Below, piece after piece: positions 9,124 to 18,139 of a stretch of 64,000 nucleotides of DNA (the stretch's first letter is position 1; every line of letters starts with the position of its first letter). Source of the stretch: WTGU01 sp965200925 (GTDB lineage Bacteria; Pseudomonadota; Alphaproteobacteria; UBA828). The notes beneath the pieces are model-generated. The model was not told the DNA's origin. It saw only the letters and a program-made list of their open reading frames with translations, and did no database searches. The DNA lies in NCBI GenBank assembly GCA_965200925.1, contig OZ241738.1, positions 2,046,001 through 2,110,000 on the forward strand, written 5' to 3'. The position numbers and the translations under genes were made by a program.

Positions 9124-9287
9124 AGGTGGTTCCCCGACATTGACGCCGGCGGCGGGGCGATGATACCCATCGCCCGGTGCCGTTCAACCGGGCGCCGCGG
9201 CGCGGAGGCCTCGCGACCATGACCGGGCATGCCACCGATGCGCCGCGCGAACGGCCGGAGCGGCGGCGACGGCCGGAGCGCCGGCGC

Positions 9288-10178
9288 ATGAGCCAAGCCA
9301 TCCCCTTCGTTCGGGAGCTCGACTTCACCTACGGCGAGGCGGCGCAGGTCTCGCCGCTGGTCCGCCGGGTGGTCGCGCGCAACCCGAGCGTCTTCACCTT
9401 CCACGGCACCGGCACCTACATCGTCGGACGCGGCGCCGTCGCCGTCATCGACGCCGGCCCCGACCTGGCCGAACATGTCGATGCCGTGCTCGACGCGGTG
9501 CGCGGAGAGACCGTGACCCACCTCGTCATCACCCACACCCATATCGACCACTCGCCCGCGACCCGGCACCTGAAGGCCGCGACCGGCGCGCCGACCTACG
9601 GCTACGGCCCGCACGGCGGCGCCGGGCCCGCCGCCGAAGAGGGGGCGGATCGGGATTTCGCGCCGGACCACCGCCTCGCGGACGGGGCGGTCCTCGCCGG
9701 TGCGGGCTGGACGCTGGAGGCCGTGCACACGCCGGGACACACCTCCAACCACCTCTGCTTCTTGCTCGCGGAGGAACGGGCGCTGTTCTCAGGCGACCAT
9801 GTGATGGGGTGGTCGACCACGGTGGTCTCGCCGCCGGACGGCGACATGGGCGCTTACATGGCGTCGCTGCGCAAGCTCATGGCGCGCGAGATCGAGACCT
9901 ACTGGCCGACCCATGGCGCACCCATACCCGAACCGGCGCGGTACGTGCGCCGGCTCCATGACCACCGACGCCGGCGGGAGGCGGAAATCCTGGCCAGCGT
10001 CGGCGCTGACGGGATGACGATCCCGGAGATCGTCGCCAAGCTCTACCGCGGGCTGGACCAGCGGCTCCACAAGGCTGCCGCTCGCACCGTGCTCGCCCAC
10101 CTGATCCATCTGGTCGAGGCCGGCCGCGTCGTCTGCCGCGGCGCACCGGGAGAGGGGTCCCGCTACATGACGCCGTGA
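9288..10178 (+). CDS. MBL-fold hydrolase, LACTB2-like with winged-helix tail
   Basis: 296 residues from ATG 9288. It has the metallo-beta-lactamase metal motif THTHIDH, the later HTPGHTSNH and SGDHVMGW metal ligands, and a C-terminal winged-helix-like part (DGMTIPEIVAKLY onward), as in the LACTB2/beta-lactamase-like-2 family. Animal LACTB2 is an endoribonuclease; bacterial relatives are mostly uncharacterised hydrolases. An earlier ATG at 9219 with GGAGG 10 bases upstream would add 23 Arg-rich residues of low complexity and cannot be excluded. The gene is convergent with the aldolase gene (10-base gap). Confidence 0.85.
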   Translation: MSQAIPFVRELDFTYGEAAQVSPLVRRVVARNPSVFTFHGTGTYIVGRGAVAVIDAGPDLAEHVDAVLDAVRGETVTHLVITHTHIDHSPATRHLKAATGAPTYGYGPHGGAGPAAEEGADRDFAPDHRLADGAVLAGAGWTLEAVHTPGHTSNHLCFLLAEERALFSGDHVMGWSTTVVSPPDGDMGAYMASLRKLMAREIETYWPTHGAPIPEPARYVRRLHDHRRRREAEILASVGADGMTIPEIVAKLYRGLDQRLHKAAARTVLAHLIHLVEAGRVVCRGAPGEGSRYMTP

Positions 10179-10188
10179 GCCGGCAGGC

Positions 10189-10974
10189 TCAACGCCTCTT
10201 CGGCGGGTCGTCGCGGAAGCCGTCGGCCTGAGCGCGGGCGGCGTCCTGCAGCAGGCGCGCGTCGCTGCCGGCGATCACCATGTCGTAGCCCTGCGCGAAG
10301 GTCCAGTTGACGGACTTGCCGGGCCGGGGGACGGTACCGAGCAGCTTCCCCGTCGCCCGCATTTCGCTCTCGGCGCGTTCGATCAGGTCGGTCACCGCCG
10401 GTTCCTCGAGCCGGAGCATGTGGCCGACGCTGGCGGAAACGTCGCTCGGGCCCAGGAACAGCATGTCGACGCCCTCGACGGCGGCGATCGCCTCGATGTT
10501 GCCGACCGCCTCTTCCGTCTCGATCTGGCAGGCGATCAGCAGGTTGTCGGGCATGGCGTCGAGATAATCCTTCAGGCGGGCTCCCCAGCGGGAGCAGCGG
10601 GCGGCGTGAGGCGCGACGCCACGCACGCCGTCCGTTGGATAGCGGCAGGCGGCGACGGCGGCCTCCGCTTCGGCGGCGTTCTGCACATAGGGCACGATGA
10701 TGCCCATGACACCGATATCCAGGGCGCGCTTGATGTAGACCATATCGTTCCACGGCACCCGCATCATCGGCGTCGCTCCGGATTCGCCCACCGCCTGCAT
10801 CAGGCCGATGGCGTTCAGGAGGTCGCCCGGTCCGTGCTCGTGGTCGATGACCACGGCGTCATAACCGGCGTTGGCGACGATCTCGGCGGCGATGGGGCTG
10901 CCCATCGAGAGCCAGGCGGCGAGTGCGGGCTCGCCCGCGAGCATCTTCTTCTTGCAGCGGTTTTCGAAGGTCAT
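10189..10974 (-). CDS. HpcH/HpaI-family class II aldolase
   Basis: 261 residues. The family cleaves or forms 2-keto-3-deoxy sugar acids and 4-hydroxy-2-oxo acids with pyruvate and a divalent metal. Conserved features are VIDHEHGP, the phosphate- and substrate-binding RVPWND, the metal ligand Glu in QIETEEA and Asp in FLGPSDVSAS. Length is normal for the family. The substrate cannot be told: 2-dehydro-3-deoxyglucarate aldolase and 4-hydroxy-2-oxoheptanedioate aldolase are the nearest named activities. It stands alone on the minus strand, with 227 bases to the next gene in which nothing further is evident. Confidence 0.85.
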   Translation of the reverse strand: MTFENRCKKKMLAGEPALAAWLSMGSPIAAEIVANAGYDAVVIDHEHGPGDLLNAIGLMQAVGESGATPMMRVPWNDMVYIKRALDIGVMGIIVPYVQNAAEAEAAVAACRYPTDGVRGVAPHAARCSRWGARLKDYLDAMPDNLLIACQIETEEAVGNIEAIAAVEGVDMLFLGPSDVSASVGHMLRLEEPAVTDLIERAESEMRATGKLLGTVPRPGKSVNWTFAQGYDMVIAGSDARLLQDAARAQADGFRDDPPKRR

Positions 10975-11201
10975 GACAATGGCTCCCGATGGCGTGGAGG
11001 GACGCGGCGGTGCGCGACGGACCCTAGCACGGCGGGCGGCCGCGAGACAGGACGCGCCGTCCCGTCCTGGATGCGCTTGCGCACGCGGGGAGTCGTATCG
11101 GCGAGGGGAGCACGCTTTACGCCATCGCCTCCACTCGTTAGCGTGCGAGCCGTTTGCCGCTGGGCGGTCCCGCGCGGTGCCGAACGAAAGGGAGGTCAGC
11201 C

Positions 11202-11693
11202 ATGCCTCGCATCTCGCGTGTTTGCAGCCGGCTGCGTCGGGCGGTCTGGATCTTTCTCGCGGTCCTGCTCGCCGCGCCGGCGACCCACGCCGGCGAAGGG
11301 CCCGGCACGGCGGCGGAGGCGAAGGCCATGGTGGCCGCGGCCGTCGCCTATTACGACGAGGTCGGCACGGAGGCGGCGTTCACCAAATTCACCGACGACC
11401 CGGCACCCATGTTCCGCGACCGCGACCTCTACGTGTTCGTCATCGACGAAGACGCCGTAACCGTCGCCATCGGCCGGGATACGTCGCCCTCCCGGATCGG
11501 CCGCAGCTCGCTCGGGTTCATGGACGCCGACGGCGTCGACATCGGCCGGGCGGTCCTCGATGCCGCCGCGCCGGACGGCGGATGGGCCCGTTACAGATGG
11601 CGCAACCCAGCGACCGGGGAGATCGAACCCAAGGCGAGCTGGGTCGTCGCGCACGACGGTTACGTCTTCGGAGTCGGCATCTACAATCCGTAG
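11202..11693 (+). CDS. Exported single-Cache-domain protein
   Basis: 163 residues with a cleavable signal peptide (Arg-rich start, then IFLAVLLAAPATHA) and one small Cache-like sensory domain (AVAYYDEVG..., DLYVFVIDEDAVTVAIG, HDGYVFGVGIYNP). Free periplasmic Cache proteins bind small ligands, and many sit beside transport or catabolic genes. GGAGG lies 6 bases before the ATG. The hydratase-like gene follows after 20 bases and is probably cotranscribed, so the ligand may be a small carboxylic acid; this is guesswork from context. Confidence 0.7.
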   Translation: MPRISRVCSRLRRAVWIFLAVLLAAPATHAGEGPGTAAEAKAMVAAAVAYYDEVGTEAAFTKFTDDPAPMFRDRDLYVFVIDEDAVTVAIGRDTSPSRIGRSSLGFMDADGVDIGRAVLDAAAPDGGWARYRWRNPATGEIEPKASWVVAHDGYVFGVGIYNP

Positions 11694-11713
11694 TTTCGGG
11701 GATAGGGAAGCGC

Positions 11714-12514
11714 ATGACGGAACGCGAGGGACAGGCTGCGGCACTCGCCGACCGGCTCTTCGCCGAGCACGCGGAACGGCGACCGTTCCGCCCGCTCCGG
11801 GGTGCCGAGCGTCCCGGCTCCCTTGAAGAGGGCTATCTGGTCCAGCGCCTGCTCAACGAGCGCTACGCTGGAGCGGGGCGCGGGGCCATCGCCGGCTATA
11901 AGGTCGGCCTCACCTCCGAGGCAATCCGGGCGCTCTGCGACATCGACCAGCCGATCAGCGGGGCGATCTTCGCGAGTACGGTGAGGCACTCGCCGGCACA
12001 GGTCGCGCGCGCCGATTTCGTTCATCTCGGGATCGAATTCGAGCTCGCCGTTGAAATCGGCGGCGCCTTTCTCCCCGAGGACGCGCCGTTCTCGCTGGGC
12101 GCCGCCGAAGCCCGGGTCAAGGCGTGCATGCCTGCATTCGAACTGATCGACGACCGTCATGCCGATTATGGCGCCCTCGACGCACTTTCCGTCCTCGCCG
12201 ACAATTCGTGGTGCGGTGGTGTCGTTCTGGGTCCGCGCTGCACCGATTGGCGCGCGTTCGACCTCGCGCGCACCCCGGTGTCGCTGCGGGTCAACGACGC
12301 GCCGCCGGAGCCGGCGGTCACCGGCGCGGCCATGGGGCATCCGCTGCAATCTCTGGTCTGGCTCGCCAACGGGCTCGCCGGCCGGGATACGGCGCTCGCG
12401 CCCGGCATGATCGTGATGACCGGGAGCACGCTCGCCACGCGGTTTCCCGACGCGGGCGACCGCTTCGCCTACGAGATCGCCGGGCTCGGCACGGTCCGGG
12501 CCGACATCGTTTGA
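11714..12514 (+). CDS. 2-keto-4-pentenoate hydratase-like enzyme (fumarylacetoacetate hydrolase superfamily)
   Basis: 266 residues. Resembles MhpD/XylJ hydratases and oxalocrotonate decarboxylases, which act on 2-hydroxydienoates in the meta-cleavage of aromatic compounds. Visible features are GYKVGLTS near residue 60, the metal-binding Glu pair in GIEFELAVEIGG, FELIDDR, and LADNSWCGGVVLG. ATG 11714 gives the family-like N-terminus. No ring-cleavage genes are nearby, so the natural substrate stays open. It is convergent with rodA (22 bases). Confidence 0.82.
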   Translation: MTEREGQAAALADRLFAEHAERRPFRPLRGAERPGSLEEGYLVQRLLNERYAGAGRGAIAGYKVGLTSEAIRALCDIDQPISGAIFASTVRHSPAQVARADFVHLGIEFELAVEIGGAFLPEDAPFSLGAAEARVKACMPAFELIDDRHADYGALDALSVLADNSWCGGVVLGPRCTDWRAFDLARTPVSLRVNDAPPEPAVTGAAMGHPLQSLVWLANGLAGRDTALAPGMIVMTGSTLATRFPDAGDRFAYEIAGLGTVRADIV

Positions 12515-12536
12515 CGGCCCCGCCCGGGCGCGACGC

Positions 12537-13688
12537 CTATGGCGGGCCGGAGGCCGGTCTGCGCGCGATGGAAATATCGCGGTGGACATGGACGCAGATC
12601 AGAAAGCCGAAGCCCAGCATCAGGCTGACCATGGCGCTGCCGCCGTAGGACATCAGCGGCAACGGCAGGCCAACGACCGGCAGCAACCCCATCACCATCG
12701 CGATATTGAAGAAGACGTGGAAGAAGAACGTGACCGTCACCCCCATGCCAAGGAGGCGCCCGAAGTGGTTGTCGCTTCGGGTGGAAATCATGATCCCGCA
12801 GATCACTATCGAGAGGTAGAGAAGAAGGAGGAAGCCGGCGCCGAAGAAACCGTACTCCTCGGCCACCATCGTGAAGATGAAATCGGTCTGCTTTTCCGGC
12901 AGGAAGTTGAGGTGGCTCTGCGTGCCCTTGAGGTAGCCCTTTCCGAGCAAGCCGCCGGAGCCCAGCGCGATTTTCGACTGGATGACGTGATAGCCGGCGC
13001 CGAGCGGGTCCGATTCCGGATCGAAGAAGGTGAGGACGCGGGCCTTCTGATAATCGTGGAGAAACTGCCAGGCGATCGGCACCACGGCGAGGGCGGCAGC
13101 GACGGCCGCGCCGAGCTTCCACGGCTTCACCCCTGCCAGGAACACCATGACCGTGCCGCAGAGAACGAGAAGCACCGCCGTCCCGAGGTCCGGCTGGCGC
13201 AGGACGAGCGCCGCGGGCGCCAGGATCATCAGGACCGGCGGAACGAGCACGCGCAGGCGGCGCATGTCGTCGAGCGACGCGCCGTGGAAATAGCGCGCGA
13301 GCGCGAGAATCAGCGCGATCTTCATGAGCTCCGAGGGCTGCGCCTGGATCACGCCGAGGTCGACCCAGCGCTGCGCGCCCATGACCGCCGCCCCGAGCAG
13401 CTCCACACCGACCAGCAGGACGAACGTAAGGCCGTAGAACGCATAGGCGAGGCGCATCCAGAGGCGAATGTCGGTCAGCGACACCGCGAGCATCAGGATC
13501 AGGCCGACGCCGAAATGGATCGTCTGCCGGTACGCCCACGGTTCGACCGAACCGCCGGCGGCGGAAAGCAGCATCGCGATGCCGACCGCGCCGATGCCGC
13601 AAATCAGCAGGATCACGAGCCAGTTGAGCCGAAGGACACGCTCCGCGATTGTCAGGCTTCGCTGGTTGCGGATGTCGGCCTGCACCAT
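12537..13688 (-). CDS. rodA: Rod-shape SEDS glycosyltransferase RodA
   Basis: 383 residues, about ten membrane helices, the SEDS-family peptidoglycan polymerase that works with PBP2 during cell elongation. Diagnostic stretches are AQPSELMKI, the QPDLGTAVLL segment holding the catalytic Asp region, and AEEYGFFGAGFLLL with the C-terminal GGSAMVSLMLGFG. It follows mrdA by 9 bases as the last gene of the mreB-mreC-mreD-mrdA-rodA operon, so expression should be tied to the MreB elongasome. Confidence 0.96.
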   Translation of the reverse strand: MVQADIRNQRSLTIAERVLRLNWLVILLICGIGAVGIAMLLSAAGGSVEPWAYRQTIHFGVGLILMLAVSLTDIRLWMRLAYAFYGLTFVLLVGVELLGAAVMGAQRWVDLGVIQAQPSELMKIALILALARYFHGASLDDMRRLRVLVPPVLMILAPAALVLRQPDLGTAVLLVLCGTVMVFLAGVKPWKLGAAVAAALAVVPIAWQFLHDYQKARVLTFFDPESDPLGAGYHVIQSKIALGSGGLLGKGYLKGTQSHLNFLPEKQTDFIFTMVAEEYGFFGAGFLLLLYLSIVICGIMISTRSDNHFGRLLGMGVTVTFFFHVFFNIAMVMGLLPVVGLPLPLMSYGGSAMVSLMLGFGFLICVHVHRDISIARRPASGPP

Positions 13689-13697
13689 GGTCCCGTT

Positions 13698-15569
13698 CTA
13701 GGCGGTCGCGGGATCGGGACGGAGCGGCGCGTCGCCCCGCCCCGACGGGTCGCGGTGCTGGACCTCGCGCATGATGTCGCGCGCGATCGGCGCTGCGACG
13801 GCGGAGCCGCTTCCGCCATGTTCCACGATGACGGCGACGCCATAGCGCGGCCTCTCGACCGGCGCGTAGGCGACGAAAAGGGCGTGATCGCGCTCCTCCC
13901 ACGGGCGCTCCTCGTTCTTGAGCACGCGGGTCCTGCGTTCGCGCTCGGAAATCCGCCGGACCTGCGCGGTTCCGGTCTTGCCGCACATCGCGAAGGCGGG
14001 CTCGTCGATCCGCGCGCGATAGGCCGTCCCTTCAGGTTCGTTGACCACTCGGCGCATGCTCTCGTGGACGACGTCGAAGTGGGCGGGAGAGATCGCCAGC
14101 GAAGGAAACGCCTCGCGCCGCGGTGCGATCGGCCGCCCGCCGCGGACGACTCCGCGCATGATGCGGGGCGCGACCGCGATGCCGCCGTTCGCGATGCGCG
14201 CGACCATGACCGCGAGCTGGAGCGGCGTCGTCAGCATGTAGCCCTGGCCGATCCCGACCACCAGCGTCTCACCCACATGCCAGCGCGCGCCGCGCGCCGC
14301 GCGCTTCCACTCCCGCGTGGGCACCAGGCCCGGCTGCTCGCCGGGAAGCTCAATGTCGAGCTTTTCGCCAAGGCCGAACTGCACGGCCATCGCCCCGATT
14401 CGATCGATGCCGACCCGCTTGGCCACCTCGTAAAAATAGACGTCGCACGACTCCGCGATGCCGCGCACCATGGCGACGCTCCCGTGTCCGCCGCGCCGCC
14501 AGCACCGGAAGCGGTGGTTGCCCAGTTCGAGAAAGCCCGGACAGAAGAAGCGCTGCTCCGGCCCCACCGCCCCGCTCTCAAGCGCCGCCAGCGCCACGAT
14601 CATCTTGAACGTGGAGCCCGGAGGATACTGGCCGGCGATCGACTTGTTGTTGAGCGGCAGGCGGGGATGGCTGATCAGGGCGCTCCATTCTCGCCGGCTC
14701 AAACCGGTGGCGAAGGCGTTCGGGTCGTAGCTGGGGATCGACGCGAGCGCGAGGATCTCCCCCGAATGGACGTCGATGACGATGGCGGATCCGCTTTCGT
14801 CGCCGAAGCGGGCCATGGCGTATTGCTGTAGCCCCAGGTCGATCGTCAGCATGTGGTCGTCGCCCGGCTGGCCGTCCTGTCGGGCGAGCTCGCGGACGAT
14901 GCGGCCGTAGGCGTTCACTTCGACCTGCCGAGTGCCGGCCTTGCCGCGGAGGGATTTCTCCAGCACCTTCTCGGCGCCGCTCTTCCCCACGCGGACACTG
15001 GGCAGAGCGAGCATTGGATCGTCTTCCATCTCCGCTTCGCCGACAGCACCGATGTAGCCCACGACATGGGCCGTGTCGGGACCGAAGGCATAGCGGCGGC
15101 TCCGTCCCACCTCGATCATGGCCCCCGGCAGATCGGGGACGTTGACCTCGATCCGGGAGACTTCCTTCCAGGTCAGGTGTTCGCGCACCATGACGGGAAC
15201 GAAGCTCCGTTTGCGCCGGACCTCGCGTTCGATCCGATCCCGTTCGTGGGTGTCCAGCGGCACGAGGGCCGCGACCCGCGTCAGCACCACGTCGAGGTCC
15301 GGCGTCGCCTCCGGAATCAGCATTAGCCGGTAGTTCAGGCGGTTTCCGGCCAGGAGCTGCCCGAAACGGTCGAAGATGCGGCCGCGCGACGGCGGCAGAA
15401 GATGGGTGTCGATTCGGTTCTCGTCGGCCAGCATCGCATAGCGCTCGGAATCGACGATCTGGAGCTGGTAGAGCCGGCCGGCGAGGCCGGCGATCAGCAG
15501 CGCCTGAAGGCCGCCCACCAGGACCGCGCGGCGCGTGAACAGGGCGGAACGCCCGATCTCGCCTTGCAT
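13698..15569 (-). CDS. mrdA: Penicillin-binding protein 2
   Basis: 623 residues. A class B transpeptidase anchored by one N-terminal helix (TRRAVLVGGLQALLIAGLAGRL) and acting in the periplasm with RodA. The three active-site motifs are visible: STFK (nucleophile Ser in GQYPPGSTFK), SCD at the SxN position (GIAESCDVY) and KTGTAQ. The dimerisation/pedestal part carries the family stretch LPPSRGRIFDRFGQLLAGN. The gene is separated from mreD by 1 base and from rodA by 9, indicating translational coupling within the elongation operon. Confidence 0.96.
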   Translation of the reverse strand: MQGEIGRSALFTRRAVLVGGLQALLIAGLAGRLYQLQIVDSERYAMLADENRIDTHLLPPSRGRIFDRFGQLLAGNRLNYRLMLIPEATPDLDVVLTRVAALVPLDTHERDRIEREVRRKRSFVPVMVREHLTWKEVSRIEVNVPDLPGAMIEVGRSRRYAFGPDTAHVVGYIGAVGEAEMEDDPMLALPSVRVGKSGAEKVLEKSLRGKAGTRQVEVNAYGRIVRELARQDGQPGDDHMLTIDLGLQQYAMARFGDESGSAIVIDVHSGEILALASIPSYDPNAFATGLSRREWSALISHPRLPLNNKSIAGQYPPGSTFKMIVALAALESGAVGPEQRFFCPGFLELGNHRFRCWRRGGHGSVAMVRGIAESCDVYFYEVAKRVGIDRIGAMAVQFGLGEKLDIELPGEQPGLVPTREWKRAARGARWHVGETLVVGIGQGYMLTTPLQLAVMVARIANGGIAVAPRIMRGVVRGGRPIAPRREAFPSLAISPAHFDVVHESMRRVVNEPEGTAYRARIDEPAFAMCGKTGTAQVRRISERERRTRVLKNEERPWEERDHALFVAYAPVERPRYGVAVIVEHGGSGSAVAAPIARDIMREVQHRDPSGRGDAPLRPDPATA

Positions 15570-15570
15570 C

Positions 15571-16089
15571 TCAGCCCGCCGGGTGCGCGATCAGCGCACC
15601 GACGCGGTTGAAGAACGCCGCAAGCACCGGGAAAAAGAGTATCGTCAGGACGGCTTGCACGATGATCGGAAGCGGCGGGACGATCGCCTGAAAATAGGCC
15701 GAGGCGACACCCCAGCTCATGAGGCCGGCCGCCGGCATGACCAGCGCGAAACCCCACCAGACGACAAGAAACGGCTTGCCGTGAAAGAAGGTGCGCTGAG
15801 AGGCGACGAAGCCCTGGACGGCGAGAAGCATCAGCGCCGTCATTCCTGGCGGGGTACCCGTGAGCAGGTCCTGGAGGAGGCCGATGCAGAACGTCGCGGC
15901 AAGGGGCAGGCAATCCGGCCGATTGATGGTCCAGTAGAAGACCGCCGCCACGGCCAAGGCGGGTGTGACCTCGACGAAGAGAGGCAAGTGCCAGGGCAGG
16001 GCGCTTGCGATGACAAGCAGCAACGTGACGACGAGCGGTATCGAGCCACTCAGAACGCGGCTCACTCGGTGTGCCCAGATGCTCTTCAC
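15571..16089 (-). CDS. mreD: Rod-shape-determining membrane protein MreD
   Basis: 172 residues, five or six membrane helices, with LLQDLLTGTPPGMTALMLL typical of MreD. It connects MreC and the synthases to the cytoplasmic MreB filament. The start overlaps the end of mreC by 4 bases (ATGA). MreD is poorly conserved in sequence, so length, hydrophobicity and position in the operon carry the assignment. Confidence 0.92.
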   Translation of the reverse strand: MKSIWAHRVSRVLSGSIPLVVTLLLVIASALPWHLPLFVEVTPALAVAAVFYWTINRPDCLPLAATFCIGLLQDLLTGTPPGMTALMLLAVQGFVASQRTFFHGKPFLVVWWGFALVMPAAGLMSWGVASAYFQAIVPPLPIIVQAVLTILFFPVLAAFFNRVGALIAHPAG

Positions 16090-16976
16090 CGGAGGTTCCC
16101 CGCGCGCCCGGTGCGGCGCGGCTCGGGCAGGACGCCGGGAATGACGTAATCGAGGATCGTGACGTATCCGAGCCGGTCCCAGACGACGAAGGGTTGGACC
16201 GTGGCTCGGCCCTCGCCCGCCGACGAGACGATGCCGACGGCGAGCGCCGGCGGAAACATGCCGCCCTCACCCGAGGTCACGATCCAGTCGCCGGGCTTGA
16301 CCCGCGCGTCGGCCGCCAGGAACGCGAGACGGGGGCTCGGGCCGTTATCGCCCGTGAGGATCGCGCGGTCGCGGCTCGCTTCGACGATCACCGGGACCCG
16401 CGAGTTCAGGTCCGTTAGAAGGAGGACTCGCGCCGTGTGTTCGCCCGCCTCCAGCACCCGGCCGACCAAGCCCCTGTGGTTGACGACCGCCTGGCCGTCG
16501 CGGACGCCATGGGACCGCCCCGCGTTGACCAGGACCATGTGGACGAACGGCCCCGCGGAATCGGCGATGACCCGGGCGGTGACGAAGTGCGCCTGTGGAT
16601 CGGGAACGGCCTTGAGGAGATCGCGGAGCGCGTCGTTCTCGTGGGCCAGCTGTTTCGCCACCGCCTGCCACTTTCGGAGTTGGGCGTTGTCGTGCCGAAG
16701 GCGCTCGTTCCGCGTGTGGACTACCAGCATCGCGTCGAGTTCGTCCAGCCCGTCGACTACGGTCATCGCCGGGCGCGAAAAGAGATCGAAGACCGGGCCC
16801 GCGGCGTCGGCAATGCCTGTCCGCATGGTCTCGATCACGCGCGGTTGCGTCTGGCTCAAGATCATCAGAGCGATCGCGGCGAGCGCCAGGAACGCAAAGA
16901 TAACGCGCGGGGCGTATCCCCCGACCGATACGGTTGGAACGAAGAGGCGTCCGCGGCCGACTCTCACTCGAACCAT
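16086..16976 (-). CDS. mreC: Rod-shape-determining protein MreC
   Basis: 296 residues. Bitopic protein with one N-terminal helix (VIFAFLALAAIALMILSQ), a short coiled coil (DELDAMLVVHTRNERLRHDN onward), and the periplasmic beta-barrel domain with GAVSG-type core (VNAGRSHGVRDGQAVVN, GLVGRV, TSGEGGMFPPALAVG). It activates PBP2 in the periplasm. A 55-base gap separates it from mreB. The ATG chosen at 16976 is preceded only by an A-rich stretch, so the start is less certain than the product. Confidence 0.95.
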   Translation of the reverse strand: MVRVRVGRGRLFVPTVSVGGYAPRVIFAFLALAAIALMILSQTQPRVIETMRTGIADAAGPVFDLFSRPAMTVVDGLDELDAMLVVHTRNERLRHDNAQLRKWQAVAKQLAHENDALRDLLKAVPDPQAHFVTARVIADSAGPFVHMVLVNAGRSHGVRDGQAVVNHRGLVGRVLEAGEHTARVLLLTDLNSRVPVIVEASRDRAILTGDNGPSPRLAFLAADARVKPGDWIVTSGEGGMFPPALAVGIVSSAGEGRATVQPFVVWDRLGYVTILDYVIPGVLPEPRRTGRAGNLR

Positions 16977-17031
16977 TTTTCGGAGTCAGGCGCCTCCCGG
17001 GCGAAGCCGGTGAGGACCGGGACGGCGATGC

Positions 17032-18072
17032 CTAATACGCCTCGTGGAGGGCGCGTTTGAGGGTTCTCATCTGTTCGAGACAACGGCCGGTGCCGAGGAC
17101 GACGCACTGCAAAGGATCGTCCGCGATCGAGACGGGCAGCCCCGTCGCGTGGCGCAGCACATAGTCGAGATTCCCGAGCAGCGCACCGCCGCCGGTGAGG
17201 ACGATGCCCTTGTCGACGATGTCCGCGGCGAGCTCGGGCGCGGTGTTTTCGAGCCCCACCTTGACGGCGTCGATGATGGCCCCGACCGGCTCGGCAAGGC
17301 TCTCGGCGATCTGCCGCCTGGAGATGACGATTTCCTTGGGCACGCCGTTCATCAGGTCGCGCCCCTTGATGTTCAACGTGTCTCCCTCACCGTCTTCCGG
17401 CGGGCAGGCCGATCCTACGAGCGTCTTAATCCGCTCGGCGGTGGTTTCGCCCAGAAGCAGGTTATGGGTCCGGCGCACATAGGCGATGATGCTTTCATCC
17501 ATCTTGTCGCCGCCGACCCGCACCGATCGCGAATAGACGATGCCGCCGAGCGAGAGCACGGCGACCTCGGTGGTGCCGCCGCCCACGTCGACCACCATCG
17601 ACCCGGTCGGTTCGGTCACCGGCAGGTTGGCGCCGATAGCGGCGGCCATTGGTTCCTCGATGAGGAAGACCCGCCTCGCGCCCGCGCTTTCCGCCGATTC
17701 CTGGATCGCGCGCCGTTCAACCGCGGTCGAACCCGAAGGGACGCAAACGATCACCTGCGGGCTTGCGAAACTGCGCCGGTTGTGCACTTTCCGGATGAAG
17801 TGCTTGATCATCTCTTCCGCGACTTCGAAATCGGCGATGACACCGTCCCGGAGCGGGCGGATCGCCTCGATGTTGCCGGGCGTGCGCCCGCGCATCCGTT
17901 TGGCCTCGTCGCCGACCGCGAGAACCTGCTTCTTGCCTTTCCGCGTCGCCAGGGCGACGACCGACGGTTCGTCGAGCACGATCCCCCGGGATTTGACGTA
18001 GACCAAGGTGTTCGCCGTCCCCAGGTCGATCGCCATATCGGCGGAAAGAAACCCCGTCAACTTCGAGAACAT
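17032..18072 (-). CDS. mreB: Actin-like cell-shape protein MreB
   Basis: 346 residues, the full family length. The actin-fold signatures are present: phosphate 1 MAIDLGTANTLVY, phosphate 2 MVVDVGGGTTEVAVLSLGG, and the adenosine motif VLTGGGALLGNLD. It polymerises under the membrane and steers RodA/PBP2. First gene of the elongation operon; the 67 bases between it and leuA are too short to show a clear promoter by eye. Confidence 0.98.
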   Translation of the reverse strand: MFSKLTGFLSADMAIDLGTANTLVYVKSRGIVLDEPSVVALATRKGKKQVLAVGDEAKRMRGRTPGNIEAIRPLRDGVIADFEVAEEMIKHFIRKVHNRRSFASPQVIVCVPSGSTAVERRAIQESAESAGARRVFLIEEPMAAAIGANLPVTEPTGSMVVDVGGGTTEVAVLSLGGIVYSRSVRVGGDKMDESIIAYVRRTHNLLLGETTAERIKTLVGSACPPEDGEGDTLNIKGRDLMNGVPKEIVISRRQIAESLAEPVGAIIDAVKVGLENTAPELAADIVDKGIVLTGGGALLGNLDYVLRHATGLPVSIADDPLQCVVLGTGRCLEQMRTLKRALHEAY

Positions 18073-18139
18073 GCACCGAACCTCCCCTCCAGATACCGGC
18101 TGGCACCCGCCCGATTCCAGCGGCGCCCGCGACCGTTCC